A stretch of 64,000 bases of DNA from Bacteroidetes bacterium SW_9_63_38 (GTDB lineage Bacteria > Bacteroidota > Rhodothermia > Rhodothermales > Salinibacteraceae). Positions within the stretch are counted from its first letter, which is position 1; the number at the start of each line of letters is the position of its first letter. The notes under the pieces were generated by a model, which was given only the letters and a program-made list of their open reading frames with translations, made no database searches and was not told the DNA's origin. The translations under genes were made by a program, and so were the position numbers. Positions 8,907 to 18,080 of this stretch are shown piece after piece. The stretch covers positions 1 to 64,000 of the forward strand of contig PXUA01000005.1 in the NCBI GenBank assembly GCA_003022435.1, written 5' to 3'.

Positions 8907-9455
8907 ATGGATCTGAGTACCCAACGCATTGTCATCCTCGTCGATAAATCCTTCGAAGATCTGGAATTCTGGGTCCCCAAGATGCGCCTGGAGGAAGAGG
9001 GCGCGGAGGTCGTCGTAGCCGGCCGCGAAGCCGACAAAACCTTCACGGGCAAAAACGGCGTGCCGGCCACCAGCGACATCGCCGCCCGGGACCTCGACGC
9101 CGATGACTTCGACGGCATCGTCGTACCCGGCGGCTGGGCGCCCGACAAGCTCCGGCGCGACGAGGGCGTTACATCGCTGGTTCGCACTCTCGACGAGCAG
9201 GGCAAGATCGTTGCGCAGATTTGCCACGCCGGGCTCGTGGGGATCTCCGCCGGCATCGTCAACGGCAAACGCGCCACCGGCAGCCAGGGGATCAAGGACG
9301 ACCTCGTGAACGCCGGCGCCACCTGGGTGGACGAGGCCGCCTTCCGGGACGGCAATCAGGTGTGGGGCCGCGTCGTAAAAGACATCCCGGCCTTCTGCGG
9401 CGAACTCGTGGCGGCCCTGAAGGAGCAGACCGGTGCGGCAACGCCGTCGGCGTAA
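8907..9455 (+). CDS. DJ-1/PfpI-family protein (glyoxalase III- or protease-like)
   Basis: A 182-aa single-domain protein of the class-I glutamine amidotransferase-like superfamily. The nucleophile elbow is QICHAG with Cys near residue 110, and the conserved Glu of the first strand region is in VDKSFEDLEFWVP. VVPGGWAPDKLRRDE forms the loop before the elbow, and ATGSQGIKDDLVNAGATWVD is the usual PfpI-type follow-up. Relatives include stress-induced proteases, chaperones and enzymes removing methylglyoxal adducts; the sequence alone does not choose between these. It stands alone. Confidence 0.88.
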   Translation: MDLSTQRIVILVDKSFEDLEFWVPKMRLEEEGAEVVVAGREADKTFTGKNGVPATSDIAARDLDADDFDGIVVPGGWAPDKLRRDEGVTSLVRTLDEQGKIVAQICHAGLVGISAGIVNGKRATGSQGIKDDLVNAGATWVDEAAFRDGNQVWGRVVKDIPAFCGELVAALKEQTGAATPSA

Positions 9456-9522
9456 CTGTGGAACGCCTTCGGGCGGAGCTGTGCCGTGAAGATTGCCCTT
9501 GTCCCCCGCGGGGACGACTGTA

Positions 9523-10074
9523 TTACGACTCGTCGGCCTTGGGAGACTCGTCCGGCGGCCCGTCGTCCTCGTCGGTGGGAATGTCGTCTTTGTTCAATGA
9601 CGCCGTGGGCTCGTCCGGAGCCGGGGTAAACGACTCATTCTCGGTTTCTTCCTCCTCCCCGAGATACACACCGTCCTTCTCCTCCGACGCTCGTTCGGCC
9701 TCCTGGATGAGTTCTTCCACGTCCTCCCAGCTGAACGAATCGGTCGGGTCGTCCGTCTCGGTATCCTGCTTGACCCCAGCACTGTGGAGCATATCCAGAC
9801 GGCTCTGGTACTTCTGGATGAGATCCCCGGAGTTCAAGGCGTCTTCCTCTACCAGCTCGACCTCGTCGCAAATAAACCCGATGGCGCGAGACGCCACGAT
9901 CGAGGGATGAAGGCCCAAATGACGGGCCACCTCCAGAAGCTGATTGGCGAGCTCGGTACTGATCTCAAGATCGAGCTCCTCCTGCTCCTGCTCGGCGTCG
10001 AACTCCGCGGCGTGCTCGTCCGGGGGATCGTACAGTGTCGCGTCCGCTTCTGAAGAGGGCGTCGAATTACTCAT
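9523..10074 (-). CDS. Highly acidic hypothetical protein, 183 aa
   Basis: I do not recognise a family. The protein begins MSNSTPSSEADATLYDPP and is extremely acidic throughout. Residues about 35-75 (STELANQLLEVARHLGLHPS, IVASRAIGFICDE) form two likely helices that resemble the helical half of a ribbon-helix-helix domain, but no clear strand precedes them. Residues 110-130 (SFSWEDVEELIQEAERAS) make another helix, and the tail is a disordered Asp/Glu/Pro stretch. An ATG three codons upstream (10083) is possible. No partner gene is adjacent: the DJ-1 gene converges on it. Confidence 0.72.
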   Translation of the reverse strand: MSNSTPSSEADATLYDPPDEHAAEFDAEQEQEELDLEISTELANQLLEVARHLGLHPSIVASRAIGFICDEVELVEEDALNSGDLIQKYQSRLDMLHSAGVKQDTETDDPTDSFSWEDVEELIQEAERASEEKDGVYLGEEEETENESFTPAPDEPTASLNKDDIPTDEDDGPPDESPKADES

Positions 10075-10399
10075 TCTAAGCAAAACCTAAACAAGAAGAA
10101 CAGGAGAAACGCCGTCCGTGTGCTCTCATTTTCCAATCGGGCGGATCTTAGGGACCGCTTCGAACGGGCCTATGTGAGTCAGTGTCAGGAAAATACACGA
10201 TGTTGGAGAAATTTCATTCCGCTGACCGACGGGAGTCGCGGCCCCCCATTTTGAGGACACGCACCGGGACGTCCTGCGCCCTCAACGGGACGCCCAGCCA
10301 CTCCCATTTTGTTCGTGCCTAAACAGTAGGTCGTAAACTTATGTGACAAAATCCATTCCTTAAAACTCGGCGCTCGTTTTCGTCTCGATTTCTGACCCC
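10075..10399. other. Divergent intergenic region before the M1 peptidase
   Basis: About 325 bases between divergent starts. It is locally AT-richer near 10320-10380 (AACAGTAGGTCGTAAACTTA), which is where a promoter for the peptidase could lie. I see no repeat-family match and no RNA gene. Confidence 0.4.
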
Positions 10400-12418
10400 A
10401 TGCGTCCCCCCGGCCTCTTCCCGGTTCTACTTCGACTGGTGCTCCTGACCATCGCGTGGGGCGGCCTACTGCCGTCGGTCCAGCCGGTCCCGGCTCAGAC
10501 CCGACCGGCGCCTACGCGCACTGAGTCCTCCGCCGCCCCGAGAACCCGCTTCGCGGTCTACGAGGATTCCACGTTCACCCGAGCCGTCCGGCGCGGCACA
10601 CGCACCCGAACCGGCCGCCCCGGCCCCCGGTACTGGCAGCAGTACGCGCACTACGACCTGGAGGCTCGTCTCCATCCCGACGACCAGCGCCTCGTCGGAT
10701 CGGGACGAATCACCTACGTCAACCGCTCTCCGGACACGCTCCGTCGCGTGGCGCTCCACCTTCGGCAGAATCTGTTTCGGGACGACACGGCCTCCCGCTC
10801 AAACGTCCCTCGAACCGGTGGCGTCACGCTGCGCCGCCTCTCGGCCAACGGCCGCCTGCTCTCAAAAAACGAGTCCCCGGGATATCGCATCGACGGGACG
10901 GTCGCCTGGCTCTCCCTTCCGGCACCGCTTCCCCCCGGCGATAGCCTGTCGCTTGTCGCCGAGTGGGCCTTCACGGTGCCGCCCGCCCCCGCCGACGGTC
11001 GTCACGGCCGGGAGGACAACGCGTATTTTCTGGGCTACTGGTACCCGCAGGTGGCCGTCTATGACGACATTGACGGGTGGGTCGCCGAGCCCTACACCGG
11101 GCAGGCCGAGTTCTACATGGGCCGGGCCGACTACGATGTACGCCTGACCGTTCCCCATGGCTGGCTCGTCGGGGCGACCGGACATCTCCAAAACCCGGAC
11201 TCGGTCCTAGCACCCCGCACCCGGCGTCGCCTTGCCCGTGCACAGCATAGTGACTCGACTGTTCGCGTTCACGCGGCCGGGTCGGATGTCAATCGCACGC
11301 TTCGCCCCTCAGCGGCCCCTACGACCTGGCATTTCCGTGCCGAGAACGTGCGGGATGTGGCATGGGGCACAAGCCCGAACCACCAGTGGGACGCCACGCG
11401 GGCGCTCGTGTCCCCGTCCACCGCCGACGCCCCGGATACCGTCCTCGTGCACAGCTTCTATCGCCCCCGTCCGGCCGCCGCCGCGTGGCCGCACGCCGCC
11501 CGCCTCACGCGGCAGGCCGTCGAATCTCTCTCGAAAGCCCTGCCGCCGTATCCGTATCCCACGATGACCGCGATGGAGGGCGTGCTCGACCACGGCGGCA
11601 TGGAGTACCCGATGCTGACCGTCATGCGCCCCTGGGCCGATCCCCTCAAACTGGCCGGCGACCTGACGCATGAGGTCGCGCACAACTGGGTGCCGATGCA
11701 CGTGGGCACCAACGAAAAGCGACACCCGTGGATGGACGAAGGATTCACGCAGTACCACACCGCTCAGTCCCTGCGCCGCCGCTACGGCCCCGGCCCGCGG
11801 CCCCGAGGCCGTCCCAACGACTCGGAAACGGGGCAGCGCCGCACCTATCTCCGTATCGCGCGCCGGGGATACGAAGTCCCGCTGTCGACGCACGGGGACG
11901 ACATTCCGCGGTCGCTCTACTTCGACCTGCCCTACGACAAAGCCGCGCAGGTCCTGCGCATGCTTCGTGAGCTGCTGGGGCCGTCTCTCTTTCGGACCGC
12001 GCAGCGGACGTTCTACGAGCGCTGGGGGGGCCGACACCCGACGCCGTACGACTACTTCAACACCGTCGCCGACGTCAGCGGGCGAGACCTCGGCTGGTTC
12101 TGGCACACCTGGATCTACACGACCGCGACGCTCGATCAAACCCTGCACAGTGTAAAAACGAGCGGTGACTCTACCACGATTACAGTCACGAGTCCCGGCC
12201 GCGCCCCGATGCCGGTGCGGCTTGCGCTCACCCGAGTGGACGGCACGACCACCCAGCGCACGCTCCCCGTCGATCCCTGGCTCCGAGATGCCGACACCGT
12301 GCGAGTGACGGTCCCATCCAATCCCCCCCTCCGCCGCGTCGAGATCGATCCTAAAACAGCGTTCCCCGACGTGAACCGGTCCAATCAAGCGTGGCAGGCC
12401 CCTCAGAAATGCCGATGA
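10400..12418 (+). CDS. Secreted M1-family zinc metallopeptidase
   Basis: A 672-aa peptidase with a signal peptide at residues 1-33 (LFPVLLRLVLLTIAWGGLLP, ending VPAQ). The gluzincin motif HEVAHN at about residue 423 supplies two zinc ligands and the catalytic Glu, and MDEGFTQYHT about 20 residues later gives the third ligand. The substrate-binding GMEYP-like element is HGGMEYPML. Before it is the M1 N-terminal saddle domain (YDLEARLHPDDQRLVGSGRI), and after it an immunoglobulin-like C-terminal part. It probably trims peptides in the periplasm or outside the cell. A second secreted M1 enzyme lies at 29435, so the function is duplicated in this window. Confidence 0.92.
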   Translation: MRPPGLFPVLLRLVLLTIAWGGLLPSVQPVPAQTRPAPTRTESSAAPRTRFAVYEDSTFTRAVRRGTRTRTGRPGPRYWQQYAHYDLEARLHPDDQRLVGSGRITYVNRSPDTLRRVALHLRQNLFRDDTASRSNVPRTGGVTLRRLSANGRLLSKNESPGYRIDGTVAWLSLPAPLPPGDSLSLVAEWAFTVPPAPADGRHGREDNAYFLGYWYPQVAVYDDIDGWVAEPYTGQAEFYMGRADYDVRLTVPHGWLVGATGHLQNPDSVLAPRTRRRLARAQHSDSTVRVHAAGSDVNRTLRPSAAPTTWHFRAENVRDVAWGTSPNHQWDATRALVSPSTADAPDTVLVHSFYRPRPAAAAWPHAARLTRQAVESLSKALPPYPYPTMTAMEGVLDHGGMEYPMLTVMRPWADPLKLAGDLTHEVAHNWVPMHVGTNEKRHPWMDEGFTQYHTAQSLRRRYGPGPRPRGRPNDSETGQRRTYLRIARRGYEVPLSTHGDDIPRSLYFDLPYDKAAQVLRMLRELLGPSLFRTAQRTFYERWGGRHPTPYDYFNTVADVSGRDLGWFWHTWIYTTATLDQTLHSVKTSGDSTTITVTSPGRAPMPVRLALTRVDGTTTQRTLPVDPWLRDADTVRVTVPSNPPLRRVEIDPKTAFPDVNRSNQAWQAPQKCR

Positions 12419-12631
12419 AAGGGAGTGGCCCCTCTCTCGCTTGCGAGAACACAGAGCCCAGAGCCCCGCACGTGCTGCAACGGAGCCAAGACGTGCTCCG
12501 GAGGGCCGTCGACGCGTTCGCCCACGACGAGGATCACGACGATGCCTGTACGGAAATGAGGCCTCACATCCCAGCGGTACCACGGGAACGTCGTCGGACG
12601 CTACAAACATGTACCTTCCCAACCCTCCCGC

Positions 12632-12724
12632 GAACATTCAACGCAAAAACGTGCAACGCACGAACGCACAACCCTCAACGCACCAACGCGCTAACCCTCG
12701 GCGCAAAACGCATCAACGCACCGA
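12632..12724. repeat. Phrase repeat (CAACGCA words) between convergent genes
   Basis: The words CATTCAACGC, GTGCAACGCACGAACGCAC, CCTCAACGCACCAACGCGC and GCATCAACGCACCGAC repeat a ~10-base unit. The unit resembles those at 4.3 and 22.5 kb but is not identical. The 200 bases before it, from the peptidase stop at 12418, hold nothing I can name. Confidence 0.65.
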
Positions 12725-14935
12725 CACCATCCGGTAGGTTTCTTCCTGAAAGAGACTGTTTCCCACCTCCTCCGGCGGCGACAACTTATCAAACTCAGAC
12801 GGCAGGTGCAGTGGCGCTCGTTGGGCCGCCGCGTCTCCACCGGCCGGAAGGGTCAGTGTGCCCCGTCCGCTGGACACGGTCGCGTAGTAGTCGAGGCCGG
12901 CCGGCGTTACATCCACTTTTTGAATCGTAGCTTCCATCAACAGCCCCGTCCAGCGTATCCGCCGCCAGAAGGGTGTCCTGCTCTGAACGACCCGCCGGGT
13001 ACAGGCGAAACCGAACCGAGGTCTCCCTCGCCCCCGGATTGACGGTTCCGGCGAGGGTTGCCCCCGTCACACTGAGCACCGGCCCGCGGGCGGCCGTCGG
13101 GGGCTCCGGCACCACTGATTCGTAGGCCCCGATGTTGACGGTAGCCATCCCGTCGGCGTCCAGATCTTGCTTCCGTGGCGTGCCCGTAATGTCGGTGGTG
13201 ACCTTCTCGGCCGCCCCGCCGGACGCGAACGGGGCATTGGTGCCGGTATCCAGAGCAGGGGAGCCCGACGCCAGGCTGAGGCTATCGTCCACCGTCGCAA
13301 ATCGCCCATCGTCTCCCGCAGCCGACGAACCGCCGTTGAACACGGGGTCGCGGTCCAGATTGTCGGTACCGCTGCTAACGGCAGTGCCGTTTGTAATCGC
13401 TGCATCCCCGCCCTCGACAATCGAATAGTTGATCGAGGCAGCGGCATTCTCATTATAGATTTCGCTTCCGTCTCCTGCACTGTTGGACCACAGCACGGCG
13501 TTCGTGAGCGTCGGCTCAGCGGTGCCCCCAGAACCGCCATTGTTATACATCGCCCCGCCGCTGCTTCCCGCCGTGTTGCCGGCAATCGTCGTGCTGAAAA
13601 TCGTCGGTCGACTGGTTCCCCCATTCCCGTTGTTGTAAATCGCTCCACCAAGACTTGTGGCCTCATTTCCCGTCAGGACGCCATTTACGATCAGGGGGCT
13701 CGACGTACCGGTTTTCCCATTGTTATAGAGTGCTCCCCCGACCGTCGCCGTGTTGCCCGCAAAGACGAGATTCTGTAATGTCGGGCTGCACTTGCCCGAC
13801 GCATTTCTCTCACAATAAAGCCCACCTCCAACATTCTCGTTGTCAGCAGGGGCGCCGTCGGCCTGCCCAGCCGTCACGGTGAGCCCGTCGAAAAGCGTGC
13901 TTCGAGTCACGTTTCCGCCCCTTGTCCCATCTAGAACAAGAACGTGCACACTGTTAGAACCGCTGATGTCGGCCTTCTGAGGCGTGTACACGCCTTCGGC
14001 GATCCGAATTTCGTCGTTGCCGGTGGCATAGCCGAACGGCCCACTGGCCAGGTTGGACGTGTCCTGTAGCGTAGTGTCGGCGTCGGCCCAGGAGGTGCCG
14101 TCGGCCGCGCCGGTCGCCGACGGATCCACGTAGATCGTGCGCTCCTGGTCCTGGCCGCCCTCGTAGGCGCCGATGTCCACGGTGCCGTTCGGGCGGGTCG
14201 CTCCGGTGACATCGGTAGCAACATTCTCCGCTACCTCGCCGGCCTGAAACGGCGTGTTGTCGCCCGCCCCGATTACCGGAGAACCGGGCGTCGGATGCAA
14301 GCCGTCGTCGTCGGTCGCGATCTCCTGATCGTTCCCGGCGGACCGGGGCGCGTACTCCAGAAGCGGGTCTGCTTTCAGGTTCGCCGTGCCATTGCTGAAG
14401 GCCGAACTTCCGGCAATGCCCGCATCGCCCTCTTCGACGAGCGAGTGATCCACAATCACACTGCCCCCCGTTTTAACCCGGATCTGATCCCCGTTCCCAA
14501 AACCGCTGTCATTCGTATCGGCCCGATTGCCCCAAAGGAGTGTGTTTCTGATGGTCGGCTCAAGATCCCCATTCAGGTAGCTATTTGAAATGCCGCCCCC
14601 GTGAACGACCGATGTATTGCCGATGATGGCTGCGTTCACAATCGTCGGTTTCAAAATCGCTGATCCCCCGCCCGTAACCGCAGACTGGTTGCGAATGGCC
14701 CCGCCGCCTCCACTAAAGCTAAACGCGTCGTTGCCGACAAACAGACCATTGACGAGCACAAAGTTGGCCGTCGCCGTAAAGCCGTTTCCCTCAGAGGCGC
14801 GATTATGAATCGCTCCGCCATTCCCCGCCTCATTCCGGACGAACGTCACGTTCGTGAGGCGCGGATTCGTATCACCGCCCCCATTTGGCCCGTCATAGGC
14901 GTTATTGTACCAATTGCCCAATGAAGAGTAGTCTG
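12713..14935 (-). pseudogene. Surface beta-helix repeat protein, truncated remnant
   Basis: This is a right-handed beta-helix protein of the polymorphic outer-membrane/choice-of-anchor Q type. It has rows of turns such as NTAGSSGGAMYNNGGSGG and GNEATSLGGAIYNNGNGG, and the repeat-block endings VDIGAYEGG and VNIGAYES, followed by an Ig-like segment (GATLAGTVNPGARETSVRFR). At the 5' side it begins abruptly at the IS630 end at 14937. No matching N-terminal half or signal peptide exists beyond the IS, so the start is lost. Near 12933 one extra base shifts the frame: the expected continuation is ATIQKVDVTPAGLDYYATVS, ending at 12713 after EETYRMVSVR. Both lesions make it inactive. Confidence 0.85.
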
Positions 14936-16065
14936 CTAGTGTGATAGCTGCGTCAGCGTCCTTTCGATCCAGTCCCAACAGGTGAGGCTCTGAACCCTCT
15001 CTGGACGCGCAGCGAGCTTTCGAAGCTCATTCTCTACCGCTTCCTTCTTGAGATCAAGTTCTCCATAAACGATGCCCTCAATTCGTGCCCGCAGGTACTG
15101 GAAAATCCGCTCGGCCGGCTGGAGCTCCGGGGAATACGGAGGTTGCTGGATGCAAGAGATGTCTTTCTCGTCGTATTCGCTCCCCTGGTGGCCCTTGGCT
15201 CCGTCCCACGCGATTGCCTCCAGGGCATCGTCCCAGCTTTTAAGCACTGGAGCGATCGACTCGGCTTTCATGTCGGAGGTCCAGTTCCAGCGGAGCGTTC
15301 CTTCCATCGGATTGACTGCCAGGTTCAGATACGCCCATTCGTACGTAAACTCCACCGGCTGTCGGATCTTCACGCCCCGCGGAGCCCAGCGGCTTCACGC
15401 CCCGCAGAGCCCAGCGGCTTCACGCCCCGCAGAGCCCAGCGGCGACGAACCTGTCCGATCAGACCCAGTCGCGTTTCATCCCCGAAGAACACTGAGAAGA
15501 ACACTGGTTCGGAGGCCCTGTCCGCCTCAATACACTCGCTCAGCCCCTTTTTTCCACGCCTCTTGCTCCGCGGGGCGCGCGGCGCGGGGTCCGCGTCGGG
15601 GGATTGCTGGCGAGGCACCTTCTTTTTCAGCTCCAGCCGGTCGAAAACGTGGCGCATTCCCCAGTAGCTGCATTCAACCCCGGCTTCGGATCGGGCCCAC
15701 TCGACCCCGTCCCAGATTGTACGGAGCTTCCCCTCGCGTGCCTTCTGGAGGAGAGCTTGCTCCTCTTCTTCTGAAAGCTTCGGCTCCCGTCCCCCGCTTC
15801 CTCCATGACGGCGGGAAAGCACCTCTTCTAAGCCTCCAGACCGGTACCATTCTGTCCACCTCCGCACGGTCTCGTAGCACTTTCCCACGACCGAAGCCAC
15901 GTCTGAAAGAGTACGTCCCTTTCGAAGAAGCCAGAGGGCCTGAAGGCGAGTACGGTCCTGGTGGTCGGTTGCTCGTTGGTAGCGGTCTTGGAGGCTCTGC
16001 TCGCTGTCGTCCCACTCGATACTGAGTCGGCGGCCCATGTCGAAATCGATCCGTTCTGGAAGCAC
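14936..16065 (-). pseudogene. IS630-family transposase, frame broken by a 25-bp triplication
   Basis: The N-terminal helix-turn-helix part (TLSDVASVVGKCYETVRRW, then EWYRSGGLEEVLSRRHGG) and the DDE catalytic part are both present. The three acids are in FFGDETRLGL, AWDGAKGHQGS and QPAERIFQYLRARIEG. The frame breaks between RRRWALRGVK and IRQPVEFTYEWAYL at three tandem copies of a 25-bp unit. With one copy the protein reads straight through (about 360 aa), so this transposase was intact until the repeat expanded. Its stop codon TAG uses the target TA plus the neighbouring base. Confidence 0.92.
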
Positions 16066-16081
16066 GAAGGATCATCAACTA
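14937..16081 (-). mobile_element. IS630-family insertion sequence
   Basis: About 1145 bp bounded by TA on both sides, the IS630 target signature. The ends read inwards as TAGTGTGATAGCTG and TAGTTGATGATCC, an imperfect terminal inverted repeat. It contains one broken transposase on the minus strand. The flanks do not join: the beta-helix gene on the left has no continuation on the right. Recombination between copies or a deletion must have followed insertion. Confidence 0.88.
15368..15442. repeat. Three tandem copies of a 25-bp unit inside the transposase
   Basis: Units at 15368-15392, 15393-15417 and 15418-15442 begin CTTCACGCCCCGC and end GAGCCCAGCGG. They differ at one position (CGG or CAG). 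Two extra units add 50 bases, which is not a multiple of three, and this is what breaks the transposase frame. Confidence 0.97.
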
Positions 16082-16245
16082 ACCATTCAATATTTCGAGT
16101 GGCAAATGGTATAATACGAGAGCGCCGACGGAATCCGGACACCCTACCCGCCGTTCACTCTTTTTTTGATCTTTGTGTAAGCGGACGTGTCGACTCGCCG
16201 GGGTGCGACGCCGATCGGTCCCTGAGCAGAAATCGAACAGAGACG

Positions 16246-16593
16246 CTACAGCTCGTCCTCCGGCACCCACCGGTGCTGTTCCAGGTCGACGTGCCCCTCG
16301 TCGGCAAACGTCACGCCCTCGCTCCGCAGGCGCTCCTCCATCACGTGCGGCGTCTCGAAGTGGCGGCGCCCCGTGAGCGCCCCGTATCGGTTGACGACGC
16401 GGTGGCACGGCAAATCGGTGCCCACGGCCTCGTTGAGCGCCCAGCCGACGGTCCGCGCCGCCCCGCGTCGGCCCAGATACGCGGCAATGTCGCCGTAGGT
16501 CGTCACGCGGCCCGGCGGGATCTCGGCCACGACCGCCCACACCCGCTCGAAGAATGAGTCTGAGGACGGATCCGGATTATTGGGATCGGGCAT
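16246..16593 (-). CDS. MGMT-family DNA alkyltransferase domain protein
   Basis: A 115-aa protein made only of the DNA-binding/active-site domain of O6-alkylguanine-DNA alkyltransferases. VTTYGDIAAYLGRRGAARTV and GWALNEAVGTDLPCHRVV are family blocks, with the active-site PCHRV near residue 62. Because the cysteine is kept, it may accept alkyl groups. Alkyltransferase-like proteins that replace this Cys only mark lesions for excision repair. The N-terminal ribonuclease-like domain of Ada or Ogt is absent. It starts nine bases after the stop of the cobalamin adenosyltransferase gene, so the two are probably cotranscribed. Confidence 0.88.
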   Translation of the reverse strand: MPDPNNPDPSSDSFFERVWAVVAEIPPGRVTTYGDIAAYLGRRGAARTVGWALNEAVGTDLPCHRVVNRYGALTGRRHFETPHVMEERLRSEGVTFADEGHVDLEQHRWVPEDEL

Positions 16594-16602
16594 GAGCTGC
16601 GA

Positions 16603-17184
16603 CTATTCGTCGGGGTTGTCCTCATCTTCGGGGATCCATTTATCTTCCCGCATGCCGGCCTGCTTGTTGGCCCAGCGGGCCAGGACGAAGAGGAGGTCGG
16701 ACAGGCGGTTCAGGTACACCTTCGTCTTTTCGTTGATGGGCGTGGAGGCACTGGCGCGCACGACCAGCCGCTCGGCCCGGCGGCACACGGTCCGCGCCGA
16801 GTGCAGCGACGCCCCCGCCGGCGAGCCCCCCGGCAGCACGAATTTCTTCAGGGGCTGGAGGTCGGCGTCGAAGTCGTCGATGCGTGCCTCGACCCGCTTG
16901 ACGTGGTGCGCCTTGACGCGCGGCACGATGGGGGTGGCGTCGACCGGCGTGGCGAGGTCGGCCCCCACCACGAACAACTCTTCCTGGATGTCCCCGAGCA
17001 CGGGGTCGAGCCGCTCCGCCCCTGCCTCCCCGGACAGGTGCGAGCGGGCCAGGCCCACAATCGAGTTGGTTTCGTCGACGGTGCCGTAGGCATCGATCCG
17101 ATCGTTGCCCTTCGCCACTCGTTCGCCGCCAAAAAGAGAGGTCGTTCCGTCGTCCCCGGTGCGCGTGTAGATCCGATCCGGCAT
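16603..17184 (-). CDS. Cob(I)alamin adenosyltransferase, PduO type
   Basis: This enzyme transfers the adenosyl group of ATP to cob(I)alamin to make coenzyme B12. The PduO-type ATP site is the N-terminal RIYTRTGDDGTTSLFGGERV, followed by YGTVDETNSIVGLAR. The trimer-interface and B12-site helices are seen in LPGGSPAGASLHSARTVCRR and LNRLSDLLFVLARWANKQAG. At 193 aa the length is normal. I chose ATG 17184 (MPDRIYTRTG). A longer open frame upstream is only the shadow of the ABC gene. The gene lies 77 bases downstream of an ABC ATPase on the same strand, which suggests a corrinoid uptake and activation unit. Confidence 0.93.
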   Translation of the reverse strand: MPDRIYTRTGDDGTTSLFGGERVAKGNDRIDAYGTVDETNSIVGLARSHLSGEAGAERLDPVLGDIQEELFVVGADLATPVDATPIVPRVKAHHVKRVEARIDDFDADLQPLKKFVLPGGSPAGASLHSARTVCRRAERLVVRASASTPINEKTKVYLNRLSDLLFVLARWANKQAGMREDKWIPEDEDNPDE

Positions 17185-17261
17185 AGTCGTGCGGTGTGCT
17201 GGTTTGTGTAGGAGACGGCATCGTTCCGGTCGCACGGGCAGTCTCGGGCGGCGTTTCCGGC

Positions 17262-18080
17262 TCACGAGTTCGTCACAGGCGACGCAGGGGGGCGGGACGC
17301 GTCGTCCGACACGGGTTCCACGTAGTCGATCTCCACCCCGCCGTCGGCCCCCGACTCCACCCGCGCCTCCATCCCGAACACCTCGGCAATCAGATTCGGC
17401 GTCAGCACGGCGGCGGGCGGGCCGTCCGCCACGAGGCGTCCCTCGTCGAGGATAAGCAGCCGCTCGGCGTACCGGGCCGCCCGCTCCAGATCGTGAAAGA
17501 CGGTCATCACGGTCCGCCCCTCCGCCACGAGGGCCTGCACCTCCTGCAACACGGAAAACTGGTACTGCACGTCGAGGTGGGTGGTCGGCTCGTCGAGCAG
17601 AAGCAGATCCGCCTCCTGCACGAGGGCCTGTGCGAGAAAGACCCGCTGCCGCTCGCCGCCGCTCAGCGACAACACCGACCGGTCCGCAAAGCCGTCCAGG
17701 TCCACCCGGCGCAGGGCCGCCTGCACCCGCTCCCGGTCGTCGGACTGGTAGCGCTGCAACCACCCCCGGTGCGGCGTCCGGCCGAGGAGAACCAGATCCC
17801 GCACCGTAAAGTCGAACGTGAGCGACGGTGCCTGCTGCACGGTGGCCACCCGGCGGGCCCGCTCCGCCGCCGACCACGCCCCGACCGGCCGCCCGTCCAG
17901 CGTGATCGTCCCCTCAAATGGGACGTGTGTCCCAATCGCCCGCAGCAGGGTGGTCTTGCCGCTCCCATTGGGGCCTAGCAGTCCCGTCCACGTTCTCGCC
18001 GAAAGATCGAACGACACGTCGTCGAGAATCGTCTGTCCGTCAAGGACCACTGTCAGCGCATCGACGGAGAGAAGAGCCAT
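17262..18080 (-). CDS. ABC transporter ATPase, iron-siderophore/cobalamin (BtuD/FecE) type
   Basis: A 272-aa ATPase with Walker A GPNGSGKTT, Q-loop VQQAPS, signature LSLSGGERQRVFLAQAL, Walker B LLLLDEPTTHLD and switch His in TVFHDLERAARY. The closest families serve class-II importers for iron chelates, haem or vitamin B12. The downstream neighbour is a cobalamin adenosyltransferase, so B12 is my preferred substrate; this is inference. No permease or binding-protein gene is adjacent, so they must be elsewhere. Start ATG 18080 (MALLSVDALTVVLDG) is preferred over one 39 bases upstream. I see no B12 riboswitch ahead of it. Confidence 0.85.
   Translation of the reverse strand: MALLSVDALTVVLDGQTILDDVSFDLSARTWTGLLGPNGSGKTTLLRAIGTHVPFEGTITLDGRPVGAWSAAERARRVATVQQAPSLTFDFTVRDLVLLGRTPHRGWLQRYQSDDRERVQAALRRVDLDGFADRSVLSLSGGERQRVFLAQALVQEADLLLLDEPTTHLDVQYQFSVLQEVQALVAEGRTVMTVFHDLERAARYAERLLILDEGRLVADGPPAAVLTPNLIAEVFGMEARVESGADGGVEIDYVEPVSDDASRPPASPVTNS

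Noticed and set aside
9505-9520. GTCCCC/GGGGAC hairpin after the DJ-1 gene as terminator
   Set aside because: The stem is short (six pairs) and no T-run follows.
14111-14125. Frameshift or selenocysteine site in the beta-helix remnant
   Set aside because: The frame is continuous there; the only shift I can support is near 12933.
16603-17877. Long 424-aa reading of the cobalamin adenosyltransferase frame
   Set aside because: The first 230 residues are the out-of-frame shadow of the ABC ATPase; the true start is ATG 17184.
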